A DNA stretch of 63,511 nt from Amphimedon queenslandica (Eukaryota > Porifera > Demospongiae > Haplosclerida > Niphatidae), in contig NW_003546778.1 in the NCBI RefSeq assembly GCF_000090795.2, positions 1-63,511 of the forward strand, read 5' to 3'. The notes under the pieces were generated by a model, which saw only the letters and a program-made list of their open reading frames with translations, searched no databases and was not told where the DNA came from. The position numbers and the translations under genes were made by a program. Shown here in pieces: positions 1 to 12,300 of this stretch; position 1 is the first letter of the stretch; the number at the start of each line of letters is the position of its first letter.

Positions 1-232
1 GAATCATAATGTACAGTACCATTAGTATGTACTAAGACACAGTTGATATTACTAATATGTCATGCAGTATATTGTATTATGTAGACCTTATACTATAGTT
101 AGGAATGATCAATTAGGAGCGGTTTGAGTGGTCACTGTGGTGGCTGCAATTTGTGAACATTGAGTCTACAGTCTACACATCAAAGGCCTCAGGGTTTCTG
201 TATAATTGCATACTTAGTGGCTTCTATGATGA

Positions 233-239
233 TATAAAA
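233..239 (+). promoter_or_regulatory. TATA box of NIDO copy A
   Basis: TATAAAA sits 72 bp before the ATG. The same box in nearly the same context (GATGATATAAAAGTGG) precedes copy C and is missing from copy B. Confidence 0.6.
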
Positions 240-310
240 GTGGTAGACAGACAGTAGGAGTAAGTATAATCATTGCAATAGAGAAACAAGTCAGACAACT
301 AGATCAGTTC

Positions 311-1434
311 ATGATGGGATCAGGACTGCTTACAGGATTTATACTGGTAAGATACAATATATATGATAGTGTATGGTACTATCTTTACAGGTTATACTGA
401 GTGCATGTTACACAAATGGACTAACATTGAATGACCTGTACCCATATGGTACAGAACATGGGGACACCATGAGGACTGGAGATAGTCCCCCCATAGCACC
501 ATTACAGCCTTCAATTGATAATTTAGTTGGACTTGGTCCAGCTGGACTTACAGCAACAAGATACAGAGTTAGTAGCTACACACATACACACACACAGTGC
601 AATTGTACACTAACCATTATCTGTTCATTTTATTAGTAACACAAGTTATTGATCATTTCTCAGTTTATAGCATTTACTTATACTATTTATAGGTTATACT
701 CAATGGATACCTGGCAATTGCAAGCGATGATATAAATAAACGTATCGATTTGAATTTGCTCACCCTGCCTTCAGCCAGTGATTTTTCCAATACTAAAGTA
801 TATGGTAGGACTACTGCTGATCCAGGGCTGATAAACAGAGCAATGGATCAGATTAATGAAGCATTTCCTTATGCTTTCTGCCGTACATCTCCTCCTACAC
901 AATTAATAATAGCAACTTGGATAGATTATCTAAAAGCTAGCACAAACCTAGTTAGTTAATAATACATGAAATACTGTTAATAATAGCTAGCTAGCTACAC
1001 TCTAATCACTTTATTCATTATTATTGTTAGGGCAGTAACTTCCAGGCAATTGTTGTAACTAATGGAAGCATTACATTTGGTATTGCTCTATATGTCAATG
1101 TACGCATTGCCACAGCTATTATCACTGGAATAAGTTCAATAGTTAATGTTTATGTACCACCTGATCCATCTTTCTTTCCATTTGGCACTGACGTCATGGA
1201 TGCTCCTACTATGATGTCCAATAGCACCACACCAGGGACATATATATTTTCAATGAATGATATATTACCAGGTATGATCACTGTAGTACATGTATCAACT
1301 GTTCCATTATAACTTGCTTATCTTTTATAGATACTTGTAATCTTGCCTGCTTCTGTAAGGCCAGGCTTTTTCAGTTCGTATGTGAGGCTAGGAGGATTAA
1401 TGGAGAACATGTACCAGCTTCTTGTAATAACTAA
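311..1434 (+). CDS. Secreted NIDO-domain protein, copy A (5 exons, ~271 aa)
   Basis: Exons 311-346, 391-567, 693-950, 1031-1271 and 1331-1434 join in phase into ~271 aa. The N-terminus is a short hydrophobic signal peptide (MMGSGLLTGFILVILSACYT), split by the first intron. The body matches the NIDO domain of nidogen, tectorin and mucin-4: LYPYGTEHGD near the start, VYGRTTADPGLINRA, then FPYAF..PTQLIIATW and NFQAIVVTNGSITFGIALY, ending GTYIF. A Cys-rich end of ~34 aa follows (DTCNLACFCKARL). NIDO domains are extracellular; no EGF, AMOP, VWD or transmembrane segment is present, so this is probably a small secreted NIDO-only protein. A TATA box lies 72 bp upstream and an AATAAA downstream. Copy C has the same exon structure. 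The family assignment is strong; the biological role is unknown. Confidence 0.8.
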
Positions 1435-2730
1435 TGACATTTAATTGTATTGTATTTTTTGTTGTTTTAGTTAAAAATAAAGTCAATTTTATACTTTAAT
1501 AGTAGATAATAGAGTAGAGATTATAGTTGTTATTTTACCAACATTAATTTTATTATAATTTTTGTCATAGATTATTTTTAATAACTATTTTGTAACAAAA
1601 TAAATGTCATATACAAGGAAAGGAAGAGAAAAGGAGGGAGCGTCATAAAGAGATTGTAACAGCTTTTGATTATAAAATCAACTAAGAGACAGTACAGCAG
1701 GTACTATCATAAAAAGAAAGATCCTATTTAAACAGATAAGCTGTATTACTATATACTGCTGGTGGTAGGTGTACACGAATATACTTTAGGTGTACATGAT
1801 GAAGTAGTGTTGAAGAATGCAAGCATTGACATTACCAGTAATTAGTGACAATTAAGAAATCTTACCATTATCTATCATCATGTTACAAGTAATATGTACT
1901 AACATGCATAAGAATTTAATTTTGCTGTTGCCAAATTCTGTAATTATAATACAGAAACCAGTGAAGGGCCTTTGATGTGTAGACTTGCCATAGCTCCAGT
2001 TACAATACTTTGTCACTGACTGTACTTTAATTAAAATGACAACTGTTTTCTTGTACTCAGTGTCTGAGAGACGTTTGGTTATTATTTCTGCTTCTTGTGT
2101 TAGCAATGTATTTTTCTCATTCCACATACAGAATCTTGTGAATAATTTCCATCATGCATCCTGATACAATCAAAAAAATTTTGGTTGACAAAAATTTGGA
2201 GCTCAATTCTATCATCAGCAAGTGCTATGTAATAGTCACACAGTATTTTTTTGAGATCCTTTCTACACAACAACTACTGTGGAGGAGTCAGGAGATGGTG
2301 AATAGCCATGCGGTACTATCATGGTACAATACACTATTAGTACTGTACTACTATGATGCAGAAAAACATAGATGCTACCAAACAGGTAACCAGGGGTGAC
2401 AAATGATACTCTAATGTCTATAATGGTGCAGGTGTATACCCTCAAGGCAATTTATACATATTTAACCACGGTGATTGTGTGATAAAGCATGGATTGGTGA
2501 AAATGCAAGCATTAACAATACCAGTCATTAGTTTAAGAAATCATACCATTATCTATCATTATGTTACAAGCAATATATGGTAATACAGTATGTACTGACA
2601 CACATGTACCTGAACACAGTTGATATACTAATGTCAGTATTTTGTATTATATAGAGATACATCAGTAAACCTTACTTAGGAATGATAAGGAGTGGTAAGG
2701 AGTGGTGGCTGCAATTAGTGAACATACATA
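1435..2730. repeat. Spacer between NIDO copies A and B, made of duplicated unit sequence
   Basis: No convincing gene. It holds the copy-A 3' flank (conserved again after copies B and C), the inverted-repeat arm at 1951-2010, and a block at about 2200-2520 that recurs, diverged, at about 5155-5520 (both contain GAGATCCTTT and GGAGGAGTCAGGA). This indicates tandem segmental duplication of a ~2.5-3 kb unit. Confidence 0.6.
1476..1481 (+). terminator. Polyadenylation signal of NIDO copy A
   Basis: AATAAA 42 bp after the stop codon; copies B and C keep a similar AATAAAGTCAATTTTA or AAAGTCAAT context. Confidence 0.5.
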
Positions 2731-4248
2731 CAGTATTGTAACTGGAGCTATGTCGAGTCTCTTCATCAAAGGCCCTTTAGTGGTTTCTGTATATACTATA
2801 CTATAGTATTTTATATTTTCCAATACTATAGTATATGGTAGGACTACTGCTGATCCAGGGCTGATAAACAGAGCAACAGATCAGATTAATGAAGCATTTC
2901 CTTATACTTTCTGCAGTACATCTCCTCCTACACAATTAATAATAGCAACTTGGATAGATCAACTAAAAGCCGGCACAAACCCAGTTAGTTTATTAATTAC
3001 TTAATACATTAAAATACTGTTAATAATAGCTAGTTACACTCCAATCACTTGTTTATTTATTATTTTTCGGGCAATAATTTTCAGTTAATTCTTGTAACTA
3101 ATGGAAGCATTACATTTGGTATTGCTCTATATGTCGATGTGAGCATTACAACAGCTACTACTGGAATAGAGTCAGCCATTGGTGGTGTTTCTATAGCGGC
3201 TGATCCATCTTTATTTCCATTTGGTACTGCTGTTATGGATGCTCCTAGCATGATGCTTAATAGTACCATACCAGGAACATACATATTTTCACTGAATCAT
3301 ATACCACCAGGTATGACTATAGTACATGTATCAACTGTTCCATATAACTTGTATATCTTTTAGATACGTGCAGTTCTGTCTGCTTTTCTTGTAAGGCCAG
3401 ACTTTTCCAGTCAATATGTGAGATCAGGAGGATTAATGGAGAAGATGTACCAGCTTCTTGTAATAACTAATGACATTCAATTTAATTGTGTTCTTTGTGA
3501 TTAATATATATAATTACTGTAAGAGTTAAAATAAAGTCAATTTTATAGTAGATACTAGATATAGTTTTTTCAAACATTATTTTATTATCATTTTTGTCCA
3601 TCATAAATATCATTTTTAATAACTATTTTGTAACAAAATAAATGTCATATACAAGGAAAGGAAGAGAAACGAAGAGAGCGTCATAAAGAGATTGTAATAG
3701 CTTTTGATTATAAAATCAACTAAGAGACAGTACAGCAGGTACTATATAAAAAGAAAGATCCTATTTCAACAGATAAGCTGTATTACTATATACTGCTGGT
3801 GGTAGGTGTATTATACTTTAAACTACACTACACATGAATAGTTCTGTATGTGCGAATGAATGAGGTTTCCAAATGCTATGGAGACCACTGCATGGAAGCC
3901 ATGCAAAAATACTTCTGATTAACTAATCGTCATAACTGTGTCTCCATTATGGTCAAAACTGATCAACATCTCCATAAGAATTTGTAAACTTTAGGCTTCA
4001 TAAATACTTCATAAGAGGTGCTTATTCATTATTTAGACACACATGATGAAGTAGTGTTGAAGAATGAAAACATTGACAATACCAGTAATTAGTGTGAATT
4101 TATTAAGAAACCACAAACATCATGTTACAATAATAATACAGTATACACAAGTAACATTTTGCTGCTGTCAAATTCTGTAATTATAGCTACAGAAACCAGT
4201 GAAGGGCCTTGAAATGTAGACTCGCCATAGTTCCAGTTACAATACTTC
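2731..4248. repeat. Inverted-repeat-bounded cassette holding NIDO copy B
   Basis: The left arm 2731-2790 (CAGTATTGTAACTGGAGCTA...) and the right arm 4189-4248 (...GTTCCAGTTACAATACTT) are ~60-bp inverted copies flanking the pseudogene. Confidence 0.65.
2816..3470 (+). pseudogene. NIDO copy B, 5'-deleted pseudogene
   Basis: Homologous to exons 3 (second half), 4 and 5 of copies A and C. Exons 1-2, the TATA box and the first part of exon 3 are gone: the sequence passes from the upstream inverted-repeat arm (to 2790) straight into the middle of exon 3. The exon-3 part runs about 2816-2990; the exon-4 part, 3070-3310, is open and 241 nt long as in A and C; the exon-5 part, 3364-3470, ends at the conserved TAA. 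The intron-3 acceptor, TAG|GGC in the sisters, reads TCG|GGC at 3068-3070. Coding similarity remains high, so inactivation looks fairly recent. A truncated transcript cannot be excluded. Confidence 0.75.
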
Positions 4249-5650
4249 ATGACTGATTGCACTTTTAATAAAATATTGGCAGCTGCTTTCTTGTACTTAA
4301 GAGAGACTGTTGTATTATTGTAACAGAGTATTGCTTGGCTATTATTGTTAGATCTACTTCTTGTGTTAGAAATGCACTCTTGTCATTCCACTATGATACA
4401 AAATCTTGCAGATAATTTCTATCAAATAAAACGGGCATCCCTAATGCATTTAAATAAAAACTTGGCCGACAAAAATTTGGAGCTTAATTATTATACATGA
4501 TAGTAGACATTAAAGTCAAAAATTTTTTTATACTGCGGAATAATAAAAAATAATTGTAAAAAATAATTAAGTCACAAAATGCCAGCTGACAAACAAAAAT
4601 TACAATGACAATACTAATAATAATACTACATGTAATAATATACTAAGAATATACTAAGAATATGTTACTTAGTAAATCCTGAAGACTTGCTTGTACTTCC
4701 TCATCAGTTGCATCTTTCCTTAGTCCTTAAATAAACATTTTTACTATAAATAGAATATGATATACTAAATATAGCATCTACAGCTAATAATAAGTATTAA
4801 TAACTATTTAATAGCTTAATTACCAGGTTTATTCTCAGTATTGTTTCTCATCATACAATTCCAAGGGGTTCATTGATCTCTTGCAATGACTCAGCATATT
4901 TCAAATCTTCATTATTTAGCTGCATACAGATGCACATCATAATAGTGATAATACATTATATTAATGTATTATTATATCTACATGCATATACATGCACTTG
5001 CATATAACAGGTAATGGTCTCCTCATTAACACTCTGTACAAAGAGAAATAATAATTAAAAAATACATGTACATCCATAACTTAATTATACCCATAACTGA
5101 TGGTTGCAAAACCTTGACATAGGTAGCCCCAAACTTTCTACATGGCAAGGAAGGTATATCATCAGTAAGATTTATGCATTACTCACACAATATTCCTTTG
5201 AGATCCTTTGTGCACAACAACCACTATGGAGGAGTCAGGATATGGTAAATGCAGTCATTGAGTTACCAGGTACTATGATACAAACTGTACAATACTTTGT
5301 AGTATGTACTATGGTATTTATACATTATGATGCAGACAGATACAGACGCTAGCCAGAGGTGACAAACGGTAGTTTCCAATCCCTTTCATTTACTCTAATG
5401 TCTATGATGGTGCAGGTGTATATCCTCAAGGCAATTTATTTAGGTTATTACATATTTGAGTCAATTGTGGTCCTTGTGTATTAAAGCACTGATTGGTGAA
5501 GAATGCAAACATCGACAATACCACTAGAAGTCTAGAATCATACCATTATCTATCATCATGTTACAAGCATGTGGTAATACAGTATGCACTAACACACATA
5601 TGTACCTGAACACAGTTGATATTCTTATGTCAGTATAATTTGTATACATA
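3471..5650. repeat. Spacer between NIDO copies B and C
   Basis: Mostly diverged copies of the copy-A 3' flank and spacer, plus AT-rich unique sequence. No complete gene seen; two short possible minus-strand exons are listed separately. Confidence 0.5.
4643..4916 (-). other. Two possible orphan minus-strand exons
   Basis: Reading the minus strand, 4725-4643 after an AG acceptor encodes a charged stretch (LRKDATDEEVQASLQDLL) to a stop. 4916 down to about 4853 is open from another AG acceptor (LNNEDLKYAESLQEINEPLGI minus its last residue) to a GTATGA donor. The two are not in phase with each other. The first would be in phase with the exon at 8669-8889. This could be relics of a decayed gene or chance open frames. 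Confidence 0.2.
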
Positions 5651-5741
5651 CAGTATTGTAACTGGAGCTATGGCGAGTCTACACATCAAAGGCCCTTCAC
5701 TGGTTTCTATAATATTACACACTTTGTGGCTTCTATGATGA

Positions 5742-5748
5742 TATAAAA
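5742..5748 (+). promoter_or_regulatory. TATA box of NIDO copy C
   Basis: TATAAAA 57 bp before the ATG, in the same context as in copy A. Confidence 0.6.
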
Positions 5749-5804
5749 GTGGCAGACAGTAAGAGCTGAATTTATTGCAACAGAGAAACAACTATCAGTT
5801 CATA

Positions 5805-6067
5805 ATGGGATCAGGACTGTTACCAGGAATAATACTAGTAAGATACAATATATATATGATAGTGTATGGTACTATCTTTACAGGTTATACTGAGTACATG
5901 TTATACAAATGGCCTAACATTGAATGACCTGTACCCATATGGTACACAACATGGGGACACAATGAGGACTGGATCTAGTGTTTCAGGAGTATTTCTGGCT
6001 CCAATTGATAATTTAGTTGCATTTGGTCCAGCTGGAGCTACAGCAACAGATTACAGAGTTAGTAGCT

Positions 6068-6108
<41 letters not shown>

Positions 6109-6979
6109 CACACACACACACACACACACACTATTAGTACTTTAGTTTGTAATGTAGTGCAGTTGTACACTAACCATTATCTGTTCATTTTATTAGTAAA
6201 ACAATTTTATAACATTTACTTATACTATCTGTAGGTCATACACAATGGGTTCTTGAGACTTGCAAATAATGGCAATAATAAATTTATCTTTTTGAATTTG
6301 CTCCTTGTGACTTCAGGTGATTTTTCCAATACTATAGTATATGGTAGGACTACTGCTGATCCAGGGTTAATTAAAAGAGCAATGGATCAGATTAATGAAG
6401 CATTTCCTTATACTTTCTGCAGTACATCTCCTCCTACACAATTAATAATAGGAACATGGATAGATCATCGAAAAGCTGGCACAAATTTAGTTAGTATATA
6501 AATTACTTAATACATGAAATACTGTTAATAATAGCTAGCTACACTCTAATCACTTTATGTATTATTTTTAGGGCAGTAACTTCCAGGCAATTCTTGTAAC
6601 TAATGGAAGCATTACATTTGGTATTGCTCTATATGTCAATGTACGCATTGCCACAGCTGATACTGGAATAAGTTCAAGCATTAATGGTGTTTATGCAGAA
6701 CTTGATCCTTTATTTCCATTTGGTGCTAATGTTATGGATGCTCCTAGCATGATGCTTAATAGCAGCATACCAGGGACATATATATTTTCACTGAATCATA
6801 TACCACCACCAGGTATGACTACATGTATCAGCTGTTCCATGCAACTTGTAAATATTATAATTATTCTTTTAGATAGTTGTAATTCTGTCTGCTATTCTTG
6901 CAAGGCCAGACTTGTTCAGTTGGCATGCGAAACTAGGAGGGTTAATGGTGAAAATGTACCAGCTTCTTGTAACTATTAA
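5805..6979 (+). CDS. Secreted NIDO-domain protein, copy C (5 exons, ~269 aa)
   Basis: Exons 5805-5837, 5884-6057, 6235-6489, 6572-6812 and 6873-6979, with the same phases as copy A. The signal peptide (MGSGLLPGIILVILSTCYT) is followed by the NIDO blocks LYPYGTQHGD, VYGRTTADPGL, FPYTF..PTQLIIGTW and NFQAILVTNGSITFGIALY, then a Cys-rich tail (DSCNSVCYSCKARL). Compared with copy A it differs most in exon 3 (residues ~70-95) and in exon 4 after the IALY strand, and has one more codon in the tail. Intron 2 carries a long AC run (6069-6130). Probably an active secreted paralogue of unknown ligand. Confidence 0.8.
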
Positions 6980-7869
6980 CATTCTATTTCATGGGGTTTT
7001 GTTTTTGAGATTGATATTGTTTATAATTAGTGAGAATTAGCAAAGTAAAGTCAATATAAAGACAGTTGTTATTTTATCAACGTTAATTAAATTTTCATTT
7101 TTGTCTTAGATCATTTTTTAATAGCTATTTTTGTAACAAATAAATGCCAGACTCAGACAAGGAAAGAAAAAGAAAAGGAGAGAGTGTCAAAAAAAGATTG
7201 TAACAGCTTTTGATTATAAAATCAATTAAGAGACAGCTATATAAAAAGAAAGATCCTATTTAAATTAACAGATAAACTGTAAACTGCTGGTGGTAGGTGT
7301 ACATGAATAATTATATTTTAGGTGTACATAATGAAGTATAATGTTGAAGAATGCAGCCATCATACCATTATCTATCATCATGTTACAAGTAATATGTACT
7401 AACACACATAAAAATTTAATTTTGCTGTTGCCAAATTCTGTAATTATATACAGAAACCAGTGAAGAGCCTTTGATGTTTAGACTCACCATAGTTCCAGTT
7501 ACAATACTTCATCACTGATTGAACTTTTAATTAAAATGGCAGCTACTTTCTTGTGCTTAATGAGAGACTGTAATTGTAGATATGTAAAAAATTTTTTGGT
7601 TATTATTATTACTTCTTGTGTTAGCAATGCATTCTTCTCATTTCGCATGCAGAATCTTGTGGATGATTTCCATCACAGAAAATGTGCATCCTGAATCCCG
7701 ATACAATCAAAGAAAATTTTGGCCAACAAAAATTTGGAGCTTAATAATTTTTGTACATGGTAGTAGACATTATTTTTATACTGCAGAATAATCAAAAATT
7801 GTTGTGAAAAAATAAGTCACAAAATGCCAGAGGACAAACAAAATTACAAAATAGTAGTATACTAATAAT

Positions 7870-8027
7870 ATAATAGGTTATTTAACTTTAATAGTTAGAT
7901 GACCTTGTCAAAAATCATGCATGATCCAGGCATGATTTTTTGTGAGGGCATAGAAACGATCCATTTCCAGTATCTATGCCGGCACACAAACTCTTTCTCG
8001 CGGCGAGCTCAGGCTCACCCCAATTAG
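7870..8027. repeat. Dispersed repeat shared with ~34165-34275
   Basis: It begins TTATTTAACTTTAATAGTTAGA and ends GAGGCTCACCCCAA-like; the same two ends, with a different middle, occur at 34165-34275 inside an AP2M1 intron. A small hairpin (AAAAATCATGC...GCATGATTTTT) lies at about 7908-7944. Class unknown. Confidence 0.4.
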
Positions 8028-8032
8028 CTTAC

Positions 8033-8249
8033 TCCATCAAATGAAACTTGCTTATTAGGCAATCCATGTGACTCTGAAGCTTCTATTTATAATTGTAATA
8101 TTTTTAATTAAAAATAGGACATTAACTTATTTCAATGCATGGTTTCTTTCTATGATTAAAAATTAATCTCAGTGATAAACAGCAAGCAGTTATAATGACA
8201 AGCAGTACCACAAAACCGCCAGCAGCAGAGACACTTACAGTGATAATAA
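8033..8249 (-). other. Duplicate transmembrane and juxtamembrane exons of the Ig/FN3 receptor
   Basis: 8127-8249 and 8033-8082 are copies of the receptor exons at 10640-10756 and 10537-10586. The reading frame is open, the splice acceptors and donors (GTTAAT, GTAAGC) are kept, and the second exon is exactly the same length (50 nt). The transmembrane core VSVSAAGGFVVLLVII is identical; the juxtamembrane part differs (LRLIFNHRKKPCIEI against LRLHHKKKSCNKR). The intron between them is also copied. These could be alternative 3' exons or a recent partial duplication; no cytoplasmic tail exon was found after them. Confidence 0.6.
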
Positions 8250-8269
8250 CTACATGAATCAATTATACT

Positions 8270-8590
8270 CTGAAAAATACCCGAAGCTATAGCACATGCT
8301 TTTTCAAAAAATCATCCCAAATTTTTATTACATTTTCTAATACATATTGATGTCTTTATGCTGTGTAGAAAGTTTGAGCTGATTCTGACTTCAAGTTTTC
8401 AAGTTGCAGCCATTTTTAAAAAGCAAAAATTCAAAAAATACCCAAGGCTATAGCCCATGCTTTTTTCAAAAATGGCCAAAAAATCACCCCAAATTTTTAA
8501 TACATTTTCTGATACATATTGATGTCCTTATGCTGTGTAGAAAGTTTGAGCTGATTGCAACTTCAATTTTTCAAGTTACGATCATATGAT
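8270..8590 (-). repeat. Two monomers of the ~177-bp satellite, minus orientation
   Basis: Two adjacent copies containing GATACATATTGATGTC, CTGTGTAGAAAGTTTGAGCT and CCAAGGCTATAGCCCATG. The same sequence forms the array at 53445-54315 in the opposite orientation. Confidence 0.7.
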
Positions 8591-8668
8591 ATTGTAGTAC
8601 ATGATATTAGTATTAGTTAATTGTCATTTATTGCTATACATGTGTGTATATTAATAAGTATTATATAC

Positions 8669-8889
8669 CTACTGTTCTTTCAATTGTTTTAATTTCTTTA
8701 TTAAACATTTTTGATGCACTCCTCATATTCTGATGTACTTCCTTTACATGTAAATGTTCTTCACGGGACAAATTTTCTCCTTGTTTTTTAATGTCATTCT
8801 CTCTCTCCTGAGTCTCCTCTCTCTTGTCCAGCTCCAGCTGGATAGAATGAACAATAAAGGTTTCTCGCTTTGTCAAAACAATTTTGGGT
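8669..8889 (-). CDS. Orphan coiled-coil exon (~73 codons)
   Basis: The minus strand is open from an AG acceptor at 8890-8891 to a GTATAT donor at 8668-8667. The peptide is highly charged and heptad-like (LELDKREETQERENDIKKQG, VHQNMRSASKMFNKEIKTIE). Phase is 2 in and 1 out. The parent gene is not identified; it lies between the receptor 3' end and the duplicate transmembrane exons. Could be an alternative tail exon or a gene fragment. Confidence 0.35.
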
Positions 8890-9364
8890 CTAAAAACTCT
8901 AAAAATTAAAAAAATGAATAAAAAATAATTATTATTGTTTATTTAAAAATTTTTTAAATATTATAATGAAAATAAATGAACTCATCCACCTCTGTAGGGT
9001 TTACCACATCAATTATAGTCTCCCATAGCCAGACCCACCAACTACAATAAGTTAGATAATATTTTCACTGTAAATATACTTATACCCATCACCTGAAATA
9101 CAGTATATCTGTTTCTTTCGGCTTACACTTCAGGCATTAGTGAAACTCCCAAGTGCTACCCAAAGTACTCCTAGTGTTTCTAGCTGTTACTGTAGCATTA
9201 GGACATCAATTAAAAAAACAAGACCAATCTGACAGTTTAATGAAAACAATTAATATTATTATTTAAATACTATAGTCTAAACATTAACAATGATAGACAT
9301 ACAACCAGTCTAAATGAGGCCACTCTAAATAACAGGTAAGCATACAGCTTTTGTTTAGCACACA

Positions 9365-12300
9365 TTACAAGTAAGAAGACACTATTCCAATCACAGGCAT
9401 ATCTGCAACAGTAGAACCAGCTTCTTCTCTCCCTCCTTCTCTTCTTCCCTCTACACTTGCAGGAACATAACTAAATAAATTATATTAAAATATTATTATT
9501 TACCATCGTTAACATGATGAGGTAAATTCCTTGCAGCATCAGCTCCATCATTGGTTTCTTGTCCAGTAGTGGTAACTCCTTTACTTTTCTTATCAGGTAT
9601 TGGTGGTGGATTAGTATCTCCTCCAGTAGCTCCAATTACAGTAGCACCACTAACAGATACTACCCCATCATCATAAGACAGGACTGGAGGAGCTTTTGAT
9701 TTAGGCCTCACTGATTCAATGTCAACATATTGAACTGTTGATACTTCAGTTTTTGCTAATAATTTAGTACCAGTTGAAGGTACTACACCTAAATCTGAAT
9801 ATATAGGCTCTTTAGTAGATCTAACTCCTCCTCCTGTAGGAACTTCCTTTGTAGGATTGGCAGGAGGTTCATTGGTGTTTGTTGATTGCAAAGGACTGAG
9901 TTTCTAAAAAATAAAATAAAATTATTCATTTAGAGGGAAGCTATCTAAAGGCTGCTCTAGTAGCTCTGGAAAGTCTGGAAACTGACTACAGTCATGTGAA
10001 TGCGGATTCACACAAGTCAATCTGCCACCAACTTTTTTGTTTGAGAATTGAAAGAAAACTTGATAGCAGTTTGATCTAAGAGTTCCTTCTATAGATTATA
10101 GTCCTCATTATTAAGATTGTGGAAGAGATTGATTAGAAGTTTGGCTTTGTTTCTTTTAGTAGTTACATATCTCCTCAATTTGGCAGCACTCATTCTTGTC
10201 AATTTATTGGGTTACATGTATTTGGGTTATGCTGGTGTGTTTGCTATGTTCAGAATATAGACCCAGCAATGAGGACAAGGTCTGAATGATGCATGCAGGT
10301 AATGGTCTCAAAAAAAGAGAGTTATACTAAGAGCTGAACTGATTAATTTATTTCATTTAATCTTATTCAAACCATGTTCAAACAAAGTCAATTGATGGCT
10401 CTAGCTTGCCCCTCAATGTTTACATTCACCTAGTCTTATAAGCATACTGTCTCCTCAGTAAGTACTTGATGCACGGGCAGAAGGCTATTATTATTATTAT
10501 TAAAAATACAAATAATTAACATATTAATTAGCTTACTCCATCAAATAAAACTTGCTTATTAGGCAATCCATGTGACTCTGAAGCTTCTATTTATAATTAT
10601 AAAATTATTATTATTTCTAATTAAGAATAAGACACTAACTTCTTTTATTGCATGATTTCTTTTTATGATGTAATCTCAGTGATAAAAAGCAAACAATTAT
10701 AATGACAAGCAGTACCACAAAACCACCAGCAGCAGAGACACTTACAGTGATGATAACTACATGTACATATGAATCAATTACTCCAAGTATTAAATATAAG
10801 CTGAATTACCTGATGATGTTCTTGTTGAAACAGTTGGAGATAAAGTTGATGATGCTGTAGGAAGAATACTTGCAACTATTAAAACAATTATTTTATTAAA
10901 AATAATAATAATAGTTTTAATACACACAAGTACATGAATGAATAATACTTACTAAATGCTAGTATAAATGGTTCACTACTACCAACACCATTGCTAACCA
11001 CAACAGTGATAGTACACTGTTGGTTTAGTGGTACTGGTACTGCTCCTGTTATGTTCATTGGTTGTCTAGCTTCCTCCACTAGTCTAGTATCATTGTATAC
11101 AGCTCCAGTTCCATTACACTGTATAATAACTGTAGCATTTCCAGGAGCTTCACCAGTACACTCAACTGTAACCTATAAAAATAATTACTTATACTATAAA
11201 TATTAATAGCATGATATTACTGGTATATTGAAGGAAAAATTAGCACTAGTTTGATTAAATGCTGCTATATTTGAACCTGCTTCTGTAACTGGTCGTGGTA
11301 CTAAATAAACATAAAATCATTTATTCAGTAATTTATTGTTAATTGTACCTCTTTGATATGAGAATGTATTATTATTAGATATTCCTTCTCCTAATACATT
11401 AACTCCAGTTATAACATATGTATAACGATGAATAAATAAATTGGTATCCACAAACTGATAACTGGTATCATATACTGATACAGTAGTCACTAGTCTACCA
11501 GTAATAGCATCATATATCCTTAGTATGTAATACAGTATACGAGATACTCTATCATCAACTGTAGGAGCAGTCCATGTTATATCAATAGTAGAACAGTCAT
11601 CAATCAAAGAGTTAATGTTAGTAACTGGTCCAACTTTACCTAACAATAAGAGAAATGGCTGATTAAAAAATATACATAGCTGTAATTCCTTACCAAATCC
11701 AAGAGAAGGTATAGGTAAAAATTCTCCTCCATTATTACTTAGTGATACATTAACAATAAATGTATTTAAATTATTAGGCACAGTTATTACTCCAGTAATC
11801 ATCAGTTGAGAATTAACTTGTGTTAGTATACTGGTATTATCTTGCATTTCATTATTAATACTCAGTATAATAACAGTGATATTGTTAGGATACTGACCAA
11901 TGCATAACTCACTGACCTATAAATAGAACAGATAAAAATAGTATCATGTCTATAAATAGAATAAACATTATCTTAACACATAAACATGCAATAGATAATC
12001 TATCTACTAGGAAAATCATTCACATAACAATAGCTTATACATGTAGATAAGGTGACTATAGTGATATACTTACATTAATACTGATATTCAATGATATTAG
12101 TTGTCCATAAATTACTGGTACCACTGATACAGGAGGAGCAATAAGAGGAGCTGAAAAAGAAAATAATTATCAATAAAAACATAGAAACATACACAGTGGA
12201 TATGTGTGTGTCATGTGTTATGGTATAGGCATACAGGTGGATAATGAACCACAGTAATACACTAAGCTAGAAAAAGTAATGCCTGAGGCTGTTGATGCAC

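Larger units (their letters stand above)
161..2010. repeat. Inverted-repeat-bounded cassette holding NIDO copy A
   Basis: The right arm at 1951-2010 (ACAGAAACCAGTGAAGGGCC...) is the reverse complement of the left-arm type seen at 2731-2790 and 5651-5710 (...CAAAGGCCC..TGGTTTCT). The left arm of this cassette, about 161-205, is more degenerate but keeps CTACACATCAAAGGCC and GGTTTCTG. The gene lies between the arms. Confidence 0.6.
5651..7509. repeat. Inverted-repeat-bounded cassette holding NIDO copy C
   Basis: The left arm 5651-5710 and right arm 7450-7509 (CAGAAACCAGTGAAGAGCCT...) are inverted ~60-bp copies, as in cassettes A and B. Similarity to the other cassettes continues past the arm to about 7860. 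Confidence 0.65.

Noticed and set aside
1852..2127. Minus-strand frame of 91 codons between NIDO copies
   Set aside because: Passes through the inverted-repeat arm and is broken by stops in the sister units.
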